This document shows positions 23,530-32,382 of a stretch of DNA of 64,000 nt, piece after piece. Under the pieces are notes generated by a model. It was not told the DNA's origin and did no database searches. It was given only the letters and a program-made list of their open reading frames with translations. This DNA comes from Hoeflea_A sp040932035 (GTDB lineage: Bacteria; Pseudomonadota; Alphaproteobacteria; Rhizobiales; Rhizobiaceae). The number at the start of each line of letters is the position of its first letter. The stretch's first letter is position 1. Both the position numbers and the translations under genes were made by a program. The stretch covers positions 372,001 to 436,000 of the forward strand of contig NZ_JBFRBB010000004.1 of the NCBI RefSeq assembly GCF_040932035.1, read 5' to 3'.

Positions 23530-24303
23530 ATGGCATATGAATCCATCAAGGTTGAAACCCGTGGCGGCATTGGCTTGATCACGCTGGACCGGCCCCAGGC
23601 GCTGAACGCGCTCAATTCCGCGCTGATGGCGGAACTGCTGGATGCGGTGCAGGCCTTCGATCAGGATGCCAAGATCGGCGCCATCGTGATCACCGGATCC
23701 GAAAAGGCCTTTGCCGCCGGCGCAGATATAAAGGAAATGCAGAGCCTTAATTTCGTCGAAGCCTATATGGGCGACTTCATCGGCGGTTGGGACAAGGTCG
23801 GAAATGTGCACAAACCGATGATCGCCGCTGTCGCCGGCTATGCGCTTGGCGGCGGTTGTGAGCTTGCCATGATGTGCGATTTCATCATTGCCGCCGACAC
23901 CGCCAAGTTCGGCCAGCCGGAAATCACGCTCGGAACCATTCCGGGTATGGGCGGCACCCAGCGCCTGACGCGTGCGGTCGGCAAGGCCAAGGCGATGGAT
24001 CTTTGCCTGACGGGCAGAATGATGGATGCCGACGAGGCCGAGCGGTCAGGACTTGTTGCCCGGGTCGTGCCTGCCACCGAGCTGATCGAAACCGCGATCA
24101 AGGCGGCCGAGACAATTGCCGGGTTCTCCCAACCATCCGTCCGCATGGCCAAGGAAAGCGTCAACCGGTCCTTTGAAGTCACTCTTGAAGAGGGTATCCG
24201 TTTCGAGCGTCGGGTGTTCCATTCCCTGTTCGCCACCGAAGACCAGAAGGAAGGCATGAGCGCATTTGCAGAGAAACGCAAAGCGCAGTTCAAGAACCGT
24301 TGA
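23530..24303 (+). CDS. Enoyl-CoA hydratase
   Basis: A 257-residue crotonase-family enzyme that hydrates trans-2-enoyl-CoA in fatty acid beta-oxidation. The oxyanion-hole segment is AFAAGADIKEM, and the two catalytic glutamates are in GGGCELAMMCDF and QPEITLGTIPGMGGTQRL. Both are present, so it should be a true hydratase rather than an isomerase. Start ATG 23530 follows GAAAGGGAATTCGAAC. The position between mutM and rpsT is typical of rhizobial chromosomes. Confidence 0.94.
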   Translation: MAYESIKVETRGGIGLITLDRPQALNALNSALMAELLDAVQAFDQDAKIGAIVITGSEKAFAAGADIKEMQSLNFVEAYMGDFIGGWDKVGNVHKPMIAAVAGYALGGGCELAMMCDFIIAADTAKFGQPEITLGTIPGMGGTQRLTRAVGKAKAMDLCLTGRMMDADEAERSGLVARVVPATELIETAIKAAETIAGFSQPSVRMAKESVNRSFEVTLEEGIRFERRVFHSLFATEDQKEGMSAFAEKRKAQFKNR

Positions 24304-24342
24304 CGGCACCGGACTTTCCGGCTATATGCCCCGCACGGATTT

Positions 24343-24371
24343 GGTGGCCCCGGTGGCCACCTCAGTTTTTT
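24343..24371 (+). terminator. Rho-independent terminator after the enoyl-CoA hydratase gene
   Basis: GGTGGCC (24343-24349) pairs with GGCCACC (24355-24361) around a 5-base loop, and a six-T run follows at 24366-24371. It separates the enoyl-CoA hydratase gene from rpsT. Confidence 0.65.
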
Positions 24372-24452
24372 CTGCTCCTTTCGGTTCAAACACGGGTTGG
24401 CTAACCTGAGTGAAAGATATGGAGCGTTGCACGAACGCAAAGAGAGAATTAG

Positions 24453-24719
24453 ATGGCCAATACAGCTTCGGCGAAAAAAGCGACCCGTAAGATCGCTCGG
24501 CGCACGGAAGTAAACAAGACACGTCGCTCGCGGGTGCGCGGTTTCATCCGCAAGGTCGAAGAAGCGATCGCGTCCGGCGACCAGGCAGCAGCTGCGGAAG
24601 CGCTCAAGCAGGCTCAGCCGGAACTAATGCGGGCAGCAACCAAAGGTGTAGTTCACCGCAACACCGCCTCGCGCAAGGTTTCTCGCCTGGCACGGCGCGT
24701 AAAGGCAATCAGCGCCTAA
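24453..24719 (+). CDS. rpsT: 30S ribosomal protein S20
   Basis: An 88-residue basic protein that binds 16S rRNA and stabilises the small subunit. It starts MANTASAKKATRKIARRTEVN and ends AVHRNTASRKVSRLARRVKAI-like, standard for S20. It lies directly upstream of the dnaA leader region, as in many alphaproteobacteria. Confidence 0.97.
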   Translation: MANTASAKKATRKIARRTEVNKTRRSRVRGFIRKVEEAIASGDQAAAAEALKQAQPELMRAATKGVVHRNTASRKVSRLARRVKAISA

Positions 24720-25482
24720 TTGCAATTATTTAGCTCTGTCGCAAGCAGCCTGGCCGTTGGCCGGGCTTTAACGATTCAATCAACTCGCTGTAATATACTT
24801 GTAATAAATACGCGCGAACTAATTTTCGAAAAGCAAGTTTTTATCAAAAAAAACAAAAGGTTACGGGAGGTTTAAAATTCCTTGCTAGACCTTTGGAAAA
24901 CTCGTTGAACTATTTTCGAGTCAAGAGATTTTTTTTGTTTTTTTGCATTTGAGCAACACCTCCCCCTGCGATTTTTAAAAAGCCATTGATTCCAAACGCG
25001 TTAGGGGAAGGCGCACTGGATGCACGTTTGAGCCGCATTGCATTTGCAGGCCGATGCCGCCGGGTTCTTCCCGAAACCCTCCTTGACCTTCGGCTTCTAA
25101 CGCTGCCTTAATGAGCCTGCATGGAGGTCGCAAACAACAAGTTCTGAATTAGATGCTGCTGGTGTCTTCGGCAGTTTCTTTGTTTTCATCCTTCATTGCA
25201 GTGTTCGCATTCTGCGGCACGATTCATCAAAATTTCCCGGTTGTGGTTCGGGTACGAATCCGGACGTGGGGACGTTTGTGCGCATTGCTGAAGGGGCGGC
25301 GCATTGGCCGGGAAGAAGGTTACGCTAGGTGGTCCGTTGCACCTTGGTTGTAACCGGTTGGGGATTACTGACGGAGATAGAAAGGGGTTTTTGCACAGCA
25401 GGTTTCAGGGGATTGGTACGTTAAAAATTAGCAAGGTCGGCCGCATGGCCGGGACAATAATAACGATACAGGAGAAGGCCAA
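24720..25482. promoter_or_regulatory. Long AT-rich rpsT-dnaA intergenic region
   Basis: This 763-base gap holds the rpsT terminator and then an AT-rich tract (24780-24990) with several A and T runs. GANTC sites, the CcrM methylation target in this group, occur at 24773, 24988, 25221 and 25256. That is not clearly more than chance for this length. I see no full DnaA box, so I do not call an origin here. It should contain the dnaA promoter and a long leader. A 66-codon frame at 25153 has no coding character that I trust. Confidence 0.5.
24747..24770 (+). terminator. Terminator after rpsT
   Basis: AGCCTGGCC (24747-24755) pairs with GGCCGGGCT (24759-24767) with one G-T pair and a 3-base loop, followed by TTAA. 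The T-run is short, so efficiency is uncertain. Confidence 0.5.
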
Positions 25483-27030
25483 ATGCAGGGGTTATCAGGA
25501 GCATCGGTGCGATCTAATTTGCGGGAATCGAAAGACGCCGCGCCACCTCCTCCCACAAAGGCTGCTCCTTCCACGGAGGCGGGGAAATCAGATATGACGC
25601 ATGATGTACTCTTCGGACGGGTTCAGACCCGACTGAAGGCACAGGTCGGCCCGGACGTTTTTTCAAGCTGGTTCGGACGACTGAAACTGGAATCCATTTC
25701 GCAGAGCATTGTTCGTCTTTCAGTACCCACAACGTTTTTACGCTCTTGGATCAACAACCGTTATCTGGATCTGTTGACCCAGCTTTTCAGCGAAGAAAAT
25801 ACCGAAATCAATCGCGTCGAGATCGTTGTGCGATCGGCAACGCGCGGCAATCGTCTCATCCAGTCATCGGAAATTTCAGACGTCCAGCAGTCGACCGTTC
25901 CAGGCACGCAGGCAAACCGCGCACCCGCACAGCATGTTGCCGCCAAGGCAAAGAAAACTCAGCTGCGCCCGGCCGAGGGAGGGTCGGTTTCCGGATCGCC
26001 TCTTGATGCGCGCTATTCCTTCAGTGCCTTTGTCGAAGGGGCTTCGAACCGTGTCGCCCTGGCTGCGGCCAAGACCATTGCGGAAGCCGGCAGCAGTGCC
26101 GTCCGGTTCAATCCGCTGTTCGTTCACTCAAGCGTCGGGCTGGGCAAGACCCACCTGCTTCAGGCCATCGCGCTTGCCGCCAATGAAAGCGAGCGCAAGC
26201 CGCGCGTTGTTTACCTGACCGCCGAGTATTTCATGTGGCGTTTTGCGACGGCCATTCGTGACAATGACGCGCTGTCCTTCAAGGAGTCGCTTCGCAATAT
26301 CGACCTGCTTGTCATTGACGATATGCAGTTTCTGCAGGGCAAATCGATTCAGCATGAATTCTGTCATCTATTGAACATGCTGCTGGACTCTGCACGGCAG
26401 GTGGTGGTTGCGGCGGACCGGGCACCCTGGGAGCTGGAGTCGCTTGACGCACGCGTCCGCTCCCGGCTCCAGGGTGGTGTCGCCATCGAGATAGAGGCGC
26501 CCGACTATGAAATGCGTCTGGAAATCCTCAAGCGCCGCCTGGCTGCGGCCCAGCAGGAGGACTGCTCGCTCGATATCCCGACGGAAATCCTCGCCCATGT
26601 GGCCCGGCACGTGACCTCCAGCGGCCGTGAACTGGAAGGCGCCTTCAATCAGCTGCTTTTCCGCCGTTCTTTCGAGCCCACATTGTCCATCGACCGGGTC
26701 GACGAACTGCTCGGGCACCTTGTCAATGCCGGTGAGCCGAAGCGCGTACGCATCGAGGACATCCAGCGCATCGTGTCACGCCACTACAACGTGTCCCGGC
26801 AGGAGATGATTTCCAACCGGCGCACCCGCACCATCGTCAAGCCGCGGCAGATCGCCATGTTCCTGTCGAAAACAATGACGCCGCGTTCATTCCCTGAGAT
26901 CGGCAGACGCTTCGGCGGCCGCGACCATACAACGGTCCTGCACGCCGTTCGCAAGATCGAGAACCTCTTGGAGCAGGACACCAAGCTCTCGCACGAAGTC
27001 GAGCTTCTGCGCCGCCTCATCAGCGAATAA
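25483..27030 (+). CDS. dnaA: Chromosomal replication initiator DnaA
   Basis: A 515-residue AAA+ protein that binds DnaA boxes at the origin and melts it. Domain I is near 38-110 (DVLFGRVQTRLKAQVGPDVF). The ATPase domain has Walker A HSSVGLGKTHLLQ (about 213-227; Ser-Ser replaces the usual Gly-Gly before the loop) and Walker B LLVIDDMQFLQGK. Domain IV carries GGRDHTTVLHAVRKIE, the DNA-binding signature. The ATG at 25483 has AGGAGAAGG in front. An in-frame ATG at 25594 would remove a Pro-rich extension of 37 residues. Confidence 0.97.
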   Translation: MQGLSGASVRSNLRESKDAAPPPPTKAAPSTEAGKSDMTHDVLFGRVQTRLKAQVGPDVFSSWFGRLKLESISQSIVRLSVPTTFLRSWINNRYLDLLTQLFSEENTEINRVEIVVRSATRGNRLIQSSEISDVQQSTVPGTQANRAPAQHVAAKAKKTQLRPAEGGSVSGSPLDARYSFSAFVEGASNRVALAAAKTIAEAGSSAVRFNPLFVHSSVGLGKTHLLQAIALAANESERKPRVVYLTAEYFMWRFATAIRDNDALSFKESLRNIDLLVIDDMQFLQGKSIQHEFCHLLNMLLDSARQVVVAADRAPWELESLDARVRSRLQGGVAIEIEAPDYEMRLEILKRRLAAAQQEDCSLDIPTEILAHVARHVTSSGRELEGAFNQLLFRRSFEPTLSIDRVDELLGHLVNAGEPKRVRIEDIQRIVSRHYNVSRQEMISNRRTRTIVKPRQIAMFLSKTMTPRSFPEIGRRFGGRDHTTVLHAVRKIENLLEQDTKLSHEVELLRRLISE

Positions 27031-27331
27031 TCCTGGAGCCGAGACCCGGTTCACAAGGCTCCGCCCGCGCGGGGCCTTTTTGTATCCGGCTCCGCCGGTT
27101 GCAGGCTGCAGGCTGTGTTTTTCACCTTATCCCCAGAAAGCCGGTCCCTGCTGGCCGACTCATGCGCCATAAACTTGCCTAATGGCAGGTAAATCTGTCA
27201 TTTTGCTTGTCCCAAAGGCAAAGTCCCGGTATGGCCGGGCGTATCTTATTGACGGGCGGCCCGGAAAGTCTGATGCCGATCCCAGACCGGATACCGGCGA
27301 TCAGAACAACAGGAATTTGGTGTAAAGACCC
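27031..27331. promoter_or_regulatory. dnaA-dnaN intergenic region
   Basis: Besides the dnaA terminator, this 301-base gap should hold the dnaN promoter. A single imperfect DnaA-like site, CTTATCCCCAG, occurs at about 27126. Nothing else is recognisable. Confidence 0.4.
27057..27081 (+). terminator. Rho-independent terminator after dnaA
   Basis: GGCTCCGC (27057-27064) pairs with GCGGGGCC (27069-27076), with one G-T pair and a 4-base loop, and five T residues follow. It lies 26 bases after the dnaA stop codon. Confidence 0.75.
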
Positions 27332-28450
27332 ATGCGTGTGACAATTGAGCGTTCCAACCTCCTGAAATCACTGAACCACGTCCACCGGGTGGTGGAGCGG
27401 CGCAATACGATCCCGATCCTGTCCAACGTGCTGTTGAGGGCCGATGGCGCTACGATCGATCTGAAAGCGACCGATCTGGATCTTGAAGTGACAGAGGCAA
27501 CGGCCGCCAATGTGGAACAGGCGGGTTCGACCACGGTGCCCGCGCACCTGCTTTACGACATTGTCCGCAAGCTGCCGGACGGGGCCGAGGTTCTGCTGGC
27601 TGTCGAGCCGGATGGCGGCAGCATGACGGTTGCCTCGGGCCGATCGAAATTTTCGCTGCAGTGCCTGCCGGAATCCGACTTCCCGGACCTGACGGCCGGT
27701 GAATTCAGCCACACGTTCCGCCTCCAGTCGACAGATCTCAAAATGCTGATCGACCGCACCCAGTTCGCAATTTCCACGGAAGAGACGCGCTACTACCTCA
27801 ACGGCATATTTATGCACACGATCGAGGAAGAGGGCGAGCTGAAGCTTCGCGCTGTCGCCACCGACGGCCACCGTCTCGCCCGTGCGGATGTCGAGGCGCC
27901 TTCCGGTTCTGAAGGCATGCCCGGTATTATCATTCCGCGTAAAACGGTCGGTGAGCTGCAAAAACTGGTCGACGATCCCGATGTCGCCGTGACCGTGGAA
28001 GTGTCGGAAGCCAAGATCCGCTTCACCATCGGCGGCGTGCTTTTGACGTCGAAGCTGATCGACGGCACCTTTCCCGATTATCAGCGTGTCATTCCGTCCG
28101 GCAACGACAAGGAACTGACCATCGACTGCGCCCCCTTTGCGGCGGCCGTTGACCGCGTGTCGACCATTTCGTCCGAGCGGGGGCGGGCGGTGAAGCTCGC
28201 CCTGTCGGAGGGGCTTTTGACGCTGACCGTCAACAACCCCGATTCAGGCAGTGCCACCGAAGAACTTGCGGTCGGCTACAAGAACGAGGCGCTGGAAATT
28301 GGTTTCAATGCCAAATACCTGCTCGACATAACCGGCCAGTTCAGCGGCGCCGAGGCGATATTCCTTTTTGCCGACCCCGGCTCGCCCACACTGGTGCGCG
28401 ATGTGGCTGAAGACAGCGCCCTCTACGTGCTGATGCCGATGAGGGTGTGA
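27332..28450 (+). CDS. dnaN: DNA polymerase III beta subunit (sliding clamp)
   Basis: A 372-residue clamp that dimerises around DNA and tethers polymerase III. The start MRVTIERSNLLKSLNHVHRVVERRNTIPILSNVLL and the end DSALYVLMPMRV are characteristic, and all three clamp domains are present by length. recF follows 25 bases later on the same strand, so the two are probably co-transcribed. Confidence 0.97.
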   Translation: MRVTIERSNLLKSLNHVHRVVERRNTIPILSNVLLRADGATIDLKATDLDLEVTEATAANVEQAGSTTVPAHLLYDIVRKLPDGAEVLLAVEPDGGSMTVASGRSKFSLQCLPESDFPDLTAGEFSHTFRLQSTDLKMLIDRTQFAISTEETRYYLNGIFMHTIEEEGELKLRAVATDGHRLARADVEAPSGSEGMPGIIIPRKTVGELQKLVDDPDVAVTVEVSEAKIRFTIGGVLLTSKLIDGTFPDYQRVIPSGNDKELTIDCAPFAAAVDRVSTISSERGRAVKLALSEGLLTLTVNNPDSGSATEELAVGYKNEALEIGFNAKYLLDITGQFSGAEAIFLFADPGSPTLVRDVAEDSALYVLMPMRV

Positions 28451-28475
28451 TTGAGGGCCGGATAGGGATCCGATT

Positions 28476-29618
28476 GTGAACGCTGCCTATCTGACCCGCC
28501 TGAAACTCACTGATTTTCGAAATTACGGCCAGCTCACGCTCGACCTGGACAAACGCCACGTGGTGCTGACCGGCGAAAACGGTGCCGGCAAGACCAACCT
28601 CATGGAAGCCGTTTCCTTCCTTTCTCCCGGCCGGGGCCTTCGCCGCGCCGCCTATGGTGATGTCTGCCGGGTTGGCTCGACACAGGGCTTTACCGTCTTT
28701 GCCGCCCTGGAAGGTATGGAGGGTCCGGTGGAGATCGGCACTTCGGGTGGCGGTGAAGCCGAGGCTGCGGGCGGGATCGGCCGCAAGCTGAAAATCAACG
28801 GCACGGCAGCCCGCTCCAACGACGAACTCCTCGATCATCTGCGCATTGTATGGCTGACCCCGGCCATGGACGGGCTGTTCACCGGGCCGGCAGCGGACCG
28901 CCGCCGCTTCCTGGACCGGCAGGTACTGTCGATCGATCCCGGTCACGGACGACGGGTGCTCGACTATGAACGCGCAATGCGCAGCCGCAACCGTCTGCTT
29001 TCGGAAGGACGGCTCGACCCGGTCTGGCTCGACGGTATAGAAGCGCAGATGGCCGAGCTCGGGGTGGCGATTGCCCTTGCCAGGCGCGAACTTGTGGCCA
29101 TGCTCGCAAAGCTCATTGATGACGCACAGGGGAATAATCCGTTTCCGCAGGCCGATGTGGCGCTGCAGGATTTCCTCGGCGAGCTGAGCGGCGAAACCGC
29201 TGCAGAGCGGGAGGATGGTTTTGCCGGCTATCTGTCTGAAATGCGCAGCCGTGATGCAGCGGCCGGACGGACCCTGACCGGCCCCCACCGGTCGGATCTC
29301 CTGATCCGCCACCGTGAAAAGAACATGGACGCGGCACGCTGTTCGACGGGTGAGCAAAAGGCGCTGCTGGTCGGTCTGGTTCTGGCCCATGCCCGGTTGA
29401 CCGGCGACATCAGCGGCCATGCGCCGATCATGCTGCTTGACGAAATCGCCGCACATCTCGACGAGGGGCGAAGGGCGGCGCTTTTTGATCTCGTCGATGA
29501 TCTGGGCGGCCAGGCCTTCATGACAGGCACCGACAGGCAGATGTTTTCAGCCCTTGGCGAGCGTGCGCAATTCTTCAATGTGAAGGCTGGCGAAGTGACT
29601 GCGGAAGCCGCCGGCTGA
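28476..29618 (+). CDS. recF: DNA replication and repair protein RecF
   Basis: A 380-residue SMC-like ATPase that loads RecA at single-strand gaps with RecO and RecR. Walker A is TGENGAGKTNLMEAV (about residue 32-46). The ABC signature region is CSTGEQKALLVGLVLAHA, and Walker B is PIMLLDEIAAHLD. The start is GTG at 28476 with AGGGAT in front. The dnaN-recF order is standard; gyrB is not next here, moeB is. Confidence 0.95.
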   Translation: MNAAYLTRLKLTDFRNYGQLTLDLDKRHVVLTGENGAGKTNLMEAVSFLSPGRGLRRAAYGDVCRVGSTQGFTVFAALEGMEGPVEIGTSGGGEAEAAGGIGRKLKINGTAARSNDELLDHLRIVWLTPAMDGLFTGPAADRRRFLDRQVLSIDPGHGRRVLDYERAMRSRNRLLSEGRLDPVWLDGIEAQMAELGVAIALARRELVAMLAKLIDDAQGNNPFPQADVALQDFLGELSGETAAEREDGFAGYLSEMRSRDAAAGRTLTGPHRSDLLIRHREKNMDAARCSTGEQKALLVGLVLAHARLTGDISGHAPIMLLDEIAAHLDEGRRAALFDLVDDLGGQAFMTGTDRQMFSALGERAQFFNVKAGEVTAEAAG

Positions 29619-29651
29619 TGCATTGCCGTGCATTTCTGCTATGAGAGACCC

Positions 29652-30416
29652 ATGACCGAAAAAGCGCTATCTCCATCGGAACTCGAACGTTATGCCCGCC
29701 ACATCGTTCTGGCGGAAATTGGCGGTCCCGGCCAGCAGAAGCTCAAGAAGGCCCGGGTGCTGGTCATCGGCGCGGGCGGTCTCGGCTCGCCGGTGTTGCA
29801 GTATCTTGCCGCAGCTGGCGTCGGAACGCTTGGCGTGGTTGATGACGACGTCGTTTCGCTATCGAATTTGCAGCGGCAGATCATCCACGATACGGACGCG
29901 GTCGGCGTCGCAAAGACCAAGAGCGCCGATAAGGCCATGAAGCGGATCAATCCGCATGTCGTTCTCGAGCAGCACCAGACAAGGATCAATGCGGACAACG
30001 CCGCCGGACTGATCGCCCGGTATGACATCATTGCCGATGGCTCGGACAATTTTGCCACGCGTTACCTCATGGCAGATCAATGCGCCGAACAAAAGCGCCC
30101 GCTGGTGACGGCGGCCGTCGGTCGGTTCGATGGATCGGTGACGGTGCTCAAACCTTACGAGAAAAACAGCGAAGGAAAGCCAAATCCTTCCTATCGCGAC
30201 CTTTTCCCGACACCGCCGCCCGATGGTCTTTTGCCCAGCTGTGCCGAGGCCGGCATCATTGGCGCGCTGACCGGGGTCGTCGGAACCCTTCAGGCAATGG
30301 AGGTCATCAAGCTGATCACCGGGATCGGCAAGCCGTTGATTGGCAGGTTGTTGCTTTATGATGCCCTTGCGGCCCGCTTCGACATGATTGTCTACCGGGC
30401 CGCAAAGCAGAAATAG
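29652..30416 (+). CDS. moeB: MoeB/ThiF/HesA-family adenylyltransferase
   Basis: A 254-residue E1-like enzyme that adenylates the C-terminal glycine of a sulfur-carrier protein such as MoaD. The ATP site is GAGGLGSPVLQYLAAAGVG (41-59), and the conserved arginine finger region SNLQRQIIH is present, as is Cys197 in LPSCAEAG. The zinc-binding Cys-X2-Cys pairs of E. coli MoeB are missing: the first position reads SYRDLF instead of CYRCLF, and the C-terminus has no cysteine. The family's sulfur-carrier partner is not in the window. ATG 29652 is preferred over the upstream 29628. Confidence 0.88.
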   Translation: MTEKALSPSELERYARHIVLAEIGGPGQQKLKKARVLVIGAGGLGSPVLQYLAAAGVGTLGVVDDDVVSLSNLQRQIIHDTDAVGVAKTKSADKAMKRINPHVVLEQHQTRINADNAAGLIARYDIIADGSDNFATRYLMADQCAEQKRPLVTAAVGRFDGSVTVLKPYEKNSEGKPNPSYRDLFPTPPPDGLLPSCAEAGIIGALTGVVGTLQAMEVIKLITGIGKPLIGRLLLYDALAARFDMIVYRAAKQK

Positions 30417-30433
30417 TGTAGCCAGCTAAAGAA

Positions 30434-31435
30434 CTAGATTTGACCGGGCAGCACGCGGTCTGGTGGCCGGTGCCCGTCGAACAGCGTCCTGATATTGATG
30501 ATCACCTTTTCGCCCATATCGATGCGGCCTTCCAGCGTCGCCGAACCCATATGCGGCAGGATGACAACCTTGCCCTGCTCGGCAAGCTTGACGAGTTTCG
30601 GATTGACCGCTGGTTCGTGTTCGAAGACATCAAGCCCGGCGCCCGCGATCTTTCCTTCCTGGAGGTTCTTGATCAATGCACCTTCGTCGATAATGCCGCC
30701 GCGGGCGGTGTTGACGATAAAGGCTTCGGGACGCAGGAGGCCGAGCCGCCGCGCCGACAGCAGATGGAATGTCGCTGGCGTCGAAGGACAATTGACCGAG
30801 ACGATATCGACGCGCGCCAGCATCTGATCGAGGCTTTCCCAATAGGTGGCCTCGAGATCCTCTTCAGTCACCGGGTCGACGCGGTTGCGGTTATGGTAGT
30901 GGATCGACAGGCCGAAGGCCCGTGCGCGCCGGGCAACGGCAGTGCCGATGCGCCCCATACCGACGATTCCGAGCCGTTTGCCCCAGATGCGGTGTCCAAG
31001 CATCCATGTCGGGGACCAGCCGTTCCAGACGTCTTCGCCCGTCAATATGCTGGCGCCCTGCGTCAGGCGGCGCGGCACGGCAAGAATCAGTGCCATGGTC
31101 ATGTCGGCGGTATCTTCGCTCAGAACATTCGGCGTGTTTGTGACCGCAATACCCCTTTTTGCAGCGGCGTCGACATCGATATTGTCGGTGCCGTTGCCGA
31201 AATTGGCGATCAGCTTCAGGTTGTCGCCGGCCTGTTCGATCATTGCTGCATCGATGCGGTCGGTGACGGTCGGAACGAGCACATCGGCGGATTTCATCGC
31301 CGCAACCAGCTCATGCTGCGTTCGTGCGGTGTCCTCGATATTCAGCTCAACGTCGAATAGCTCGCACATGCGGGTTTCCACAGGCTCGGGCAATTTTCGC
31401 GTTATATAGACCGTTGGTCGTTTTTTATTCGGCAT
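30434..31435 (-). CDS. D-isomer 2-hydroxyacid dehydrogenase (glyoxylate/hydroxypyruvate reductase type)
   Basis: A 333-residue NAD(P)-dependent enzyme. The nucleotide-binding motif is GIVGMGRIGTAVARRA, then HYHNRNR (an Arg pattern compatible with NADPH). Catalytic Arg, Glu and His are in VNTARGG, GLDVFEHEP and PHMGSAT. It resembles rhizobial GyaR-type D-glycerate dehydrogenases that reduce glyoxylate and hydroxypyruvate. Substrate is inferred from family only. It is convergent with moeB. Confidence 0.88.
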   Translation of the reverse strand: MPNKKRPTVYITRKLPEPVETRMCELFDVELNIEDTARTQHELVAAMKSADVLVPTVTDRIDAAMIEQAGDNLKLIANFGNGTDNIDVDAAAKRGIAVTNTPNVLSEDTADMTMALILAVPRRLTQGASILTGEDVWNGWSPTWMLGHRIWGKRLGIVGMGRIGTAVARRARAFGLSIHYHNRNRVDPVTEEDLEATYWESLDQMLARVDIVSVNCPSTPATFHLLSARRLGLLRPEAFIVNTARGGIIDEGALIKNLQEGKIAGAGLDVFEHEPAVNPKLVKLAEQGKVVILPHMGSATLEGRIDMGEKVIINIRTLFDGHRPPDRVLPGQI

Positions 31436-31637
31436 TTCCTCAATCGGCCCCTTGTTGAGAGCTCTTTAACCATGATGTGATAGTTTGGGTACGGCCCAGG
31501 CACACGGGTTGTTTTTACCAGACGAAAGCGTGAAGACAAAGAAAACTCGTGCGCGGCCGTAACGAAATTTATCGATTGCATCGAGCCAGGCGAAAATGGC
31601 ATTCAGGCGCGATGAACGAATATCGATGGAGGTCGCA

Positions 31638-32189
31638 ATGAATGCAACAACCGTCACAAAATCCCTGGCAGCGGGTCTTGCCGCGGCAATCCTGCTTCTG
31701 TCCGGGCCGACGGCCGTCACGCCGGTCTTTGCCCAGAGCGCTGCCAAGGGTGCGAGCGGTCTGCCGTTGCCGCGTTTCGTCAGCCTCAAGGCGCGCCGCG
31801 TCAATCTGCGAATCGGTCCAAGCCGCGACTATGCGGTCGAGTGGCTTTATACGCGCTCCGGCATTCCGATGGAGATTATCCAGGAATATGATCACTGGCG
31901 CCGCGTTCGCGACCCGGACGGCACCGAAGGCTGGATTCACAAATCGCTCCTGACCGGAGACCGCACCGCAGTCATCGCTCCCTGGAAGCGCGGTGAGAAA
32001 CAAGTCTATGTATTGCTGCGCGAGAAGCCTCAATTGGGTGCCCAGCTGACCGCCAAATTGGAGCCGGGTGTCGTTATTAAAATTGCCGAGTGCAACGGGA
32101 AATGGTGCCGGGGCGAAGTGCAGGGCACCAAGGGCTGGGTTGCCCAGGACGAAATCTGGGGCGCCTATCCGGGCGAAGCCTTCAGATAA
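31638..32189 (+). CDS. Secreted protein with two SH3-like domains
   Basis: A 183-residue protein. Residues 1-34 form a signal peptide (SLAAGLAAAILLLSG ... VFAQ). Two bacterial SH3 (SH3_3/SH3_4) modules follow. One is around 50-110 (KARRVNLRIGPSRDYAVEWLY, then YDHWRRVRDPDGTEGWIHKSLL); the other is around 115-180 (EKPQLGAQLTAKLEPGVVIKI, then GTKGWVAQDEIWG). Such periplasmic SH3 proteins usually bind peptidoglycan or partner enzymes; no catalytic domain is present. ATG 31638 has GGAGGTCGCA directly upstream, so the longer frame from 31596 is not used. Confidence 0.85.
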   Translation: MNATTVTKSLAAGLAAAILLLSGPTAVTPVFAQSAAKGASGLPLPRFVSLKARRVNLRIGPSRDYAVEWLYTRSGIPMEIIQEYDHWRRVRDPDGTEGWIHKSLLTGDRTAVIAPWKRGEKQVYVLLREKPQLGAQLTAKLEPGVVIKIAECNGKWCRGEVQGTKGWVAQDEIWGAYPGEAFR

Positions 32190-32268
32190 GGCGCCTTTCA
32201 GGTCTGTCATATCGCTGACGACAACCGCGTTATATCTGTTGAGTTTGAATTTATACTCTAATGTAAGA

Positions 32269-32289
32269 GTATCCACAGGCTGTGGATAA
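32269..32289. promoter_or_regulatory. Head-to-head pair of DnaA boxes
   Basis: TATCCACAG-G-CTGTGGATA is a perfect 9-bp inverted repeat. The right half, TGTGGATAA (32281-32289), matches the consensus DnaA box exactly, and the left half, GTATCCACA, has one mismatch. It lies about 95 bases upstream of the DUF805 gene. Confidence 0.6.
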
Positions 32290-32382
32290 GTATAATCGCC
32301 ATGCCGGCGGCTGTGCCGGATGCTGTTACGCGCCGGCGGCCATTGTCATACATCCGGTTGCTGCGGCGAGGAGGAGGAAGCG

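Noticed and set aside
25240..25270. tRNA-like TTCG...GAATCC text
   Set aside because: No acceptor or anticodon stem can be folded around it. I found no tRNA elsewhere in the window.
25153..25353. 66-codon ORF upstream of dnaA
   Set aside because: No ribosome-binding site, odd composition and no family. It lies in the dnaA leader.
24720..25482. Replication origin upstream of dnaA
   Set aside because: No cluster of DnaA boxes is present. In related bacteria the origin need not be next to dnaA, so AT-richness alone is not enough.
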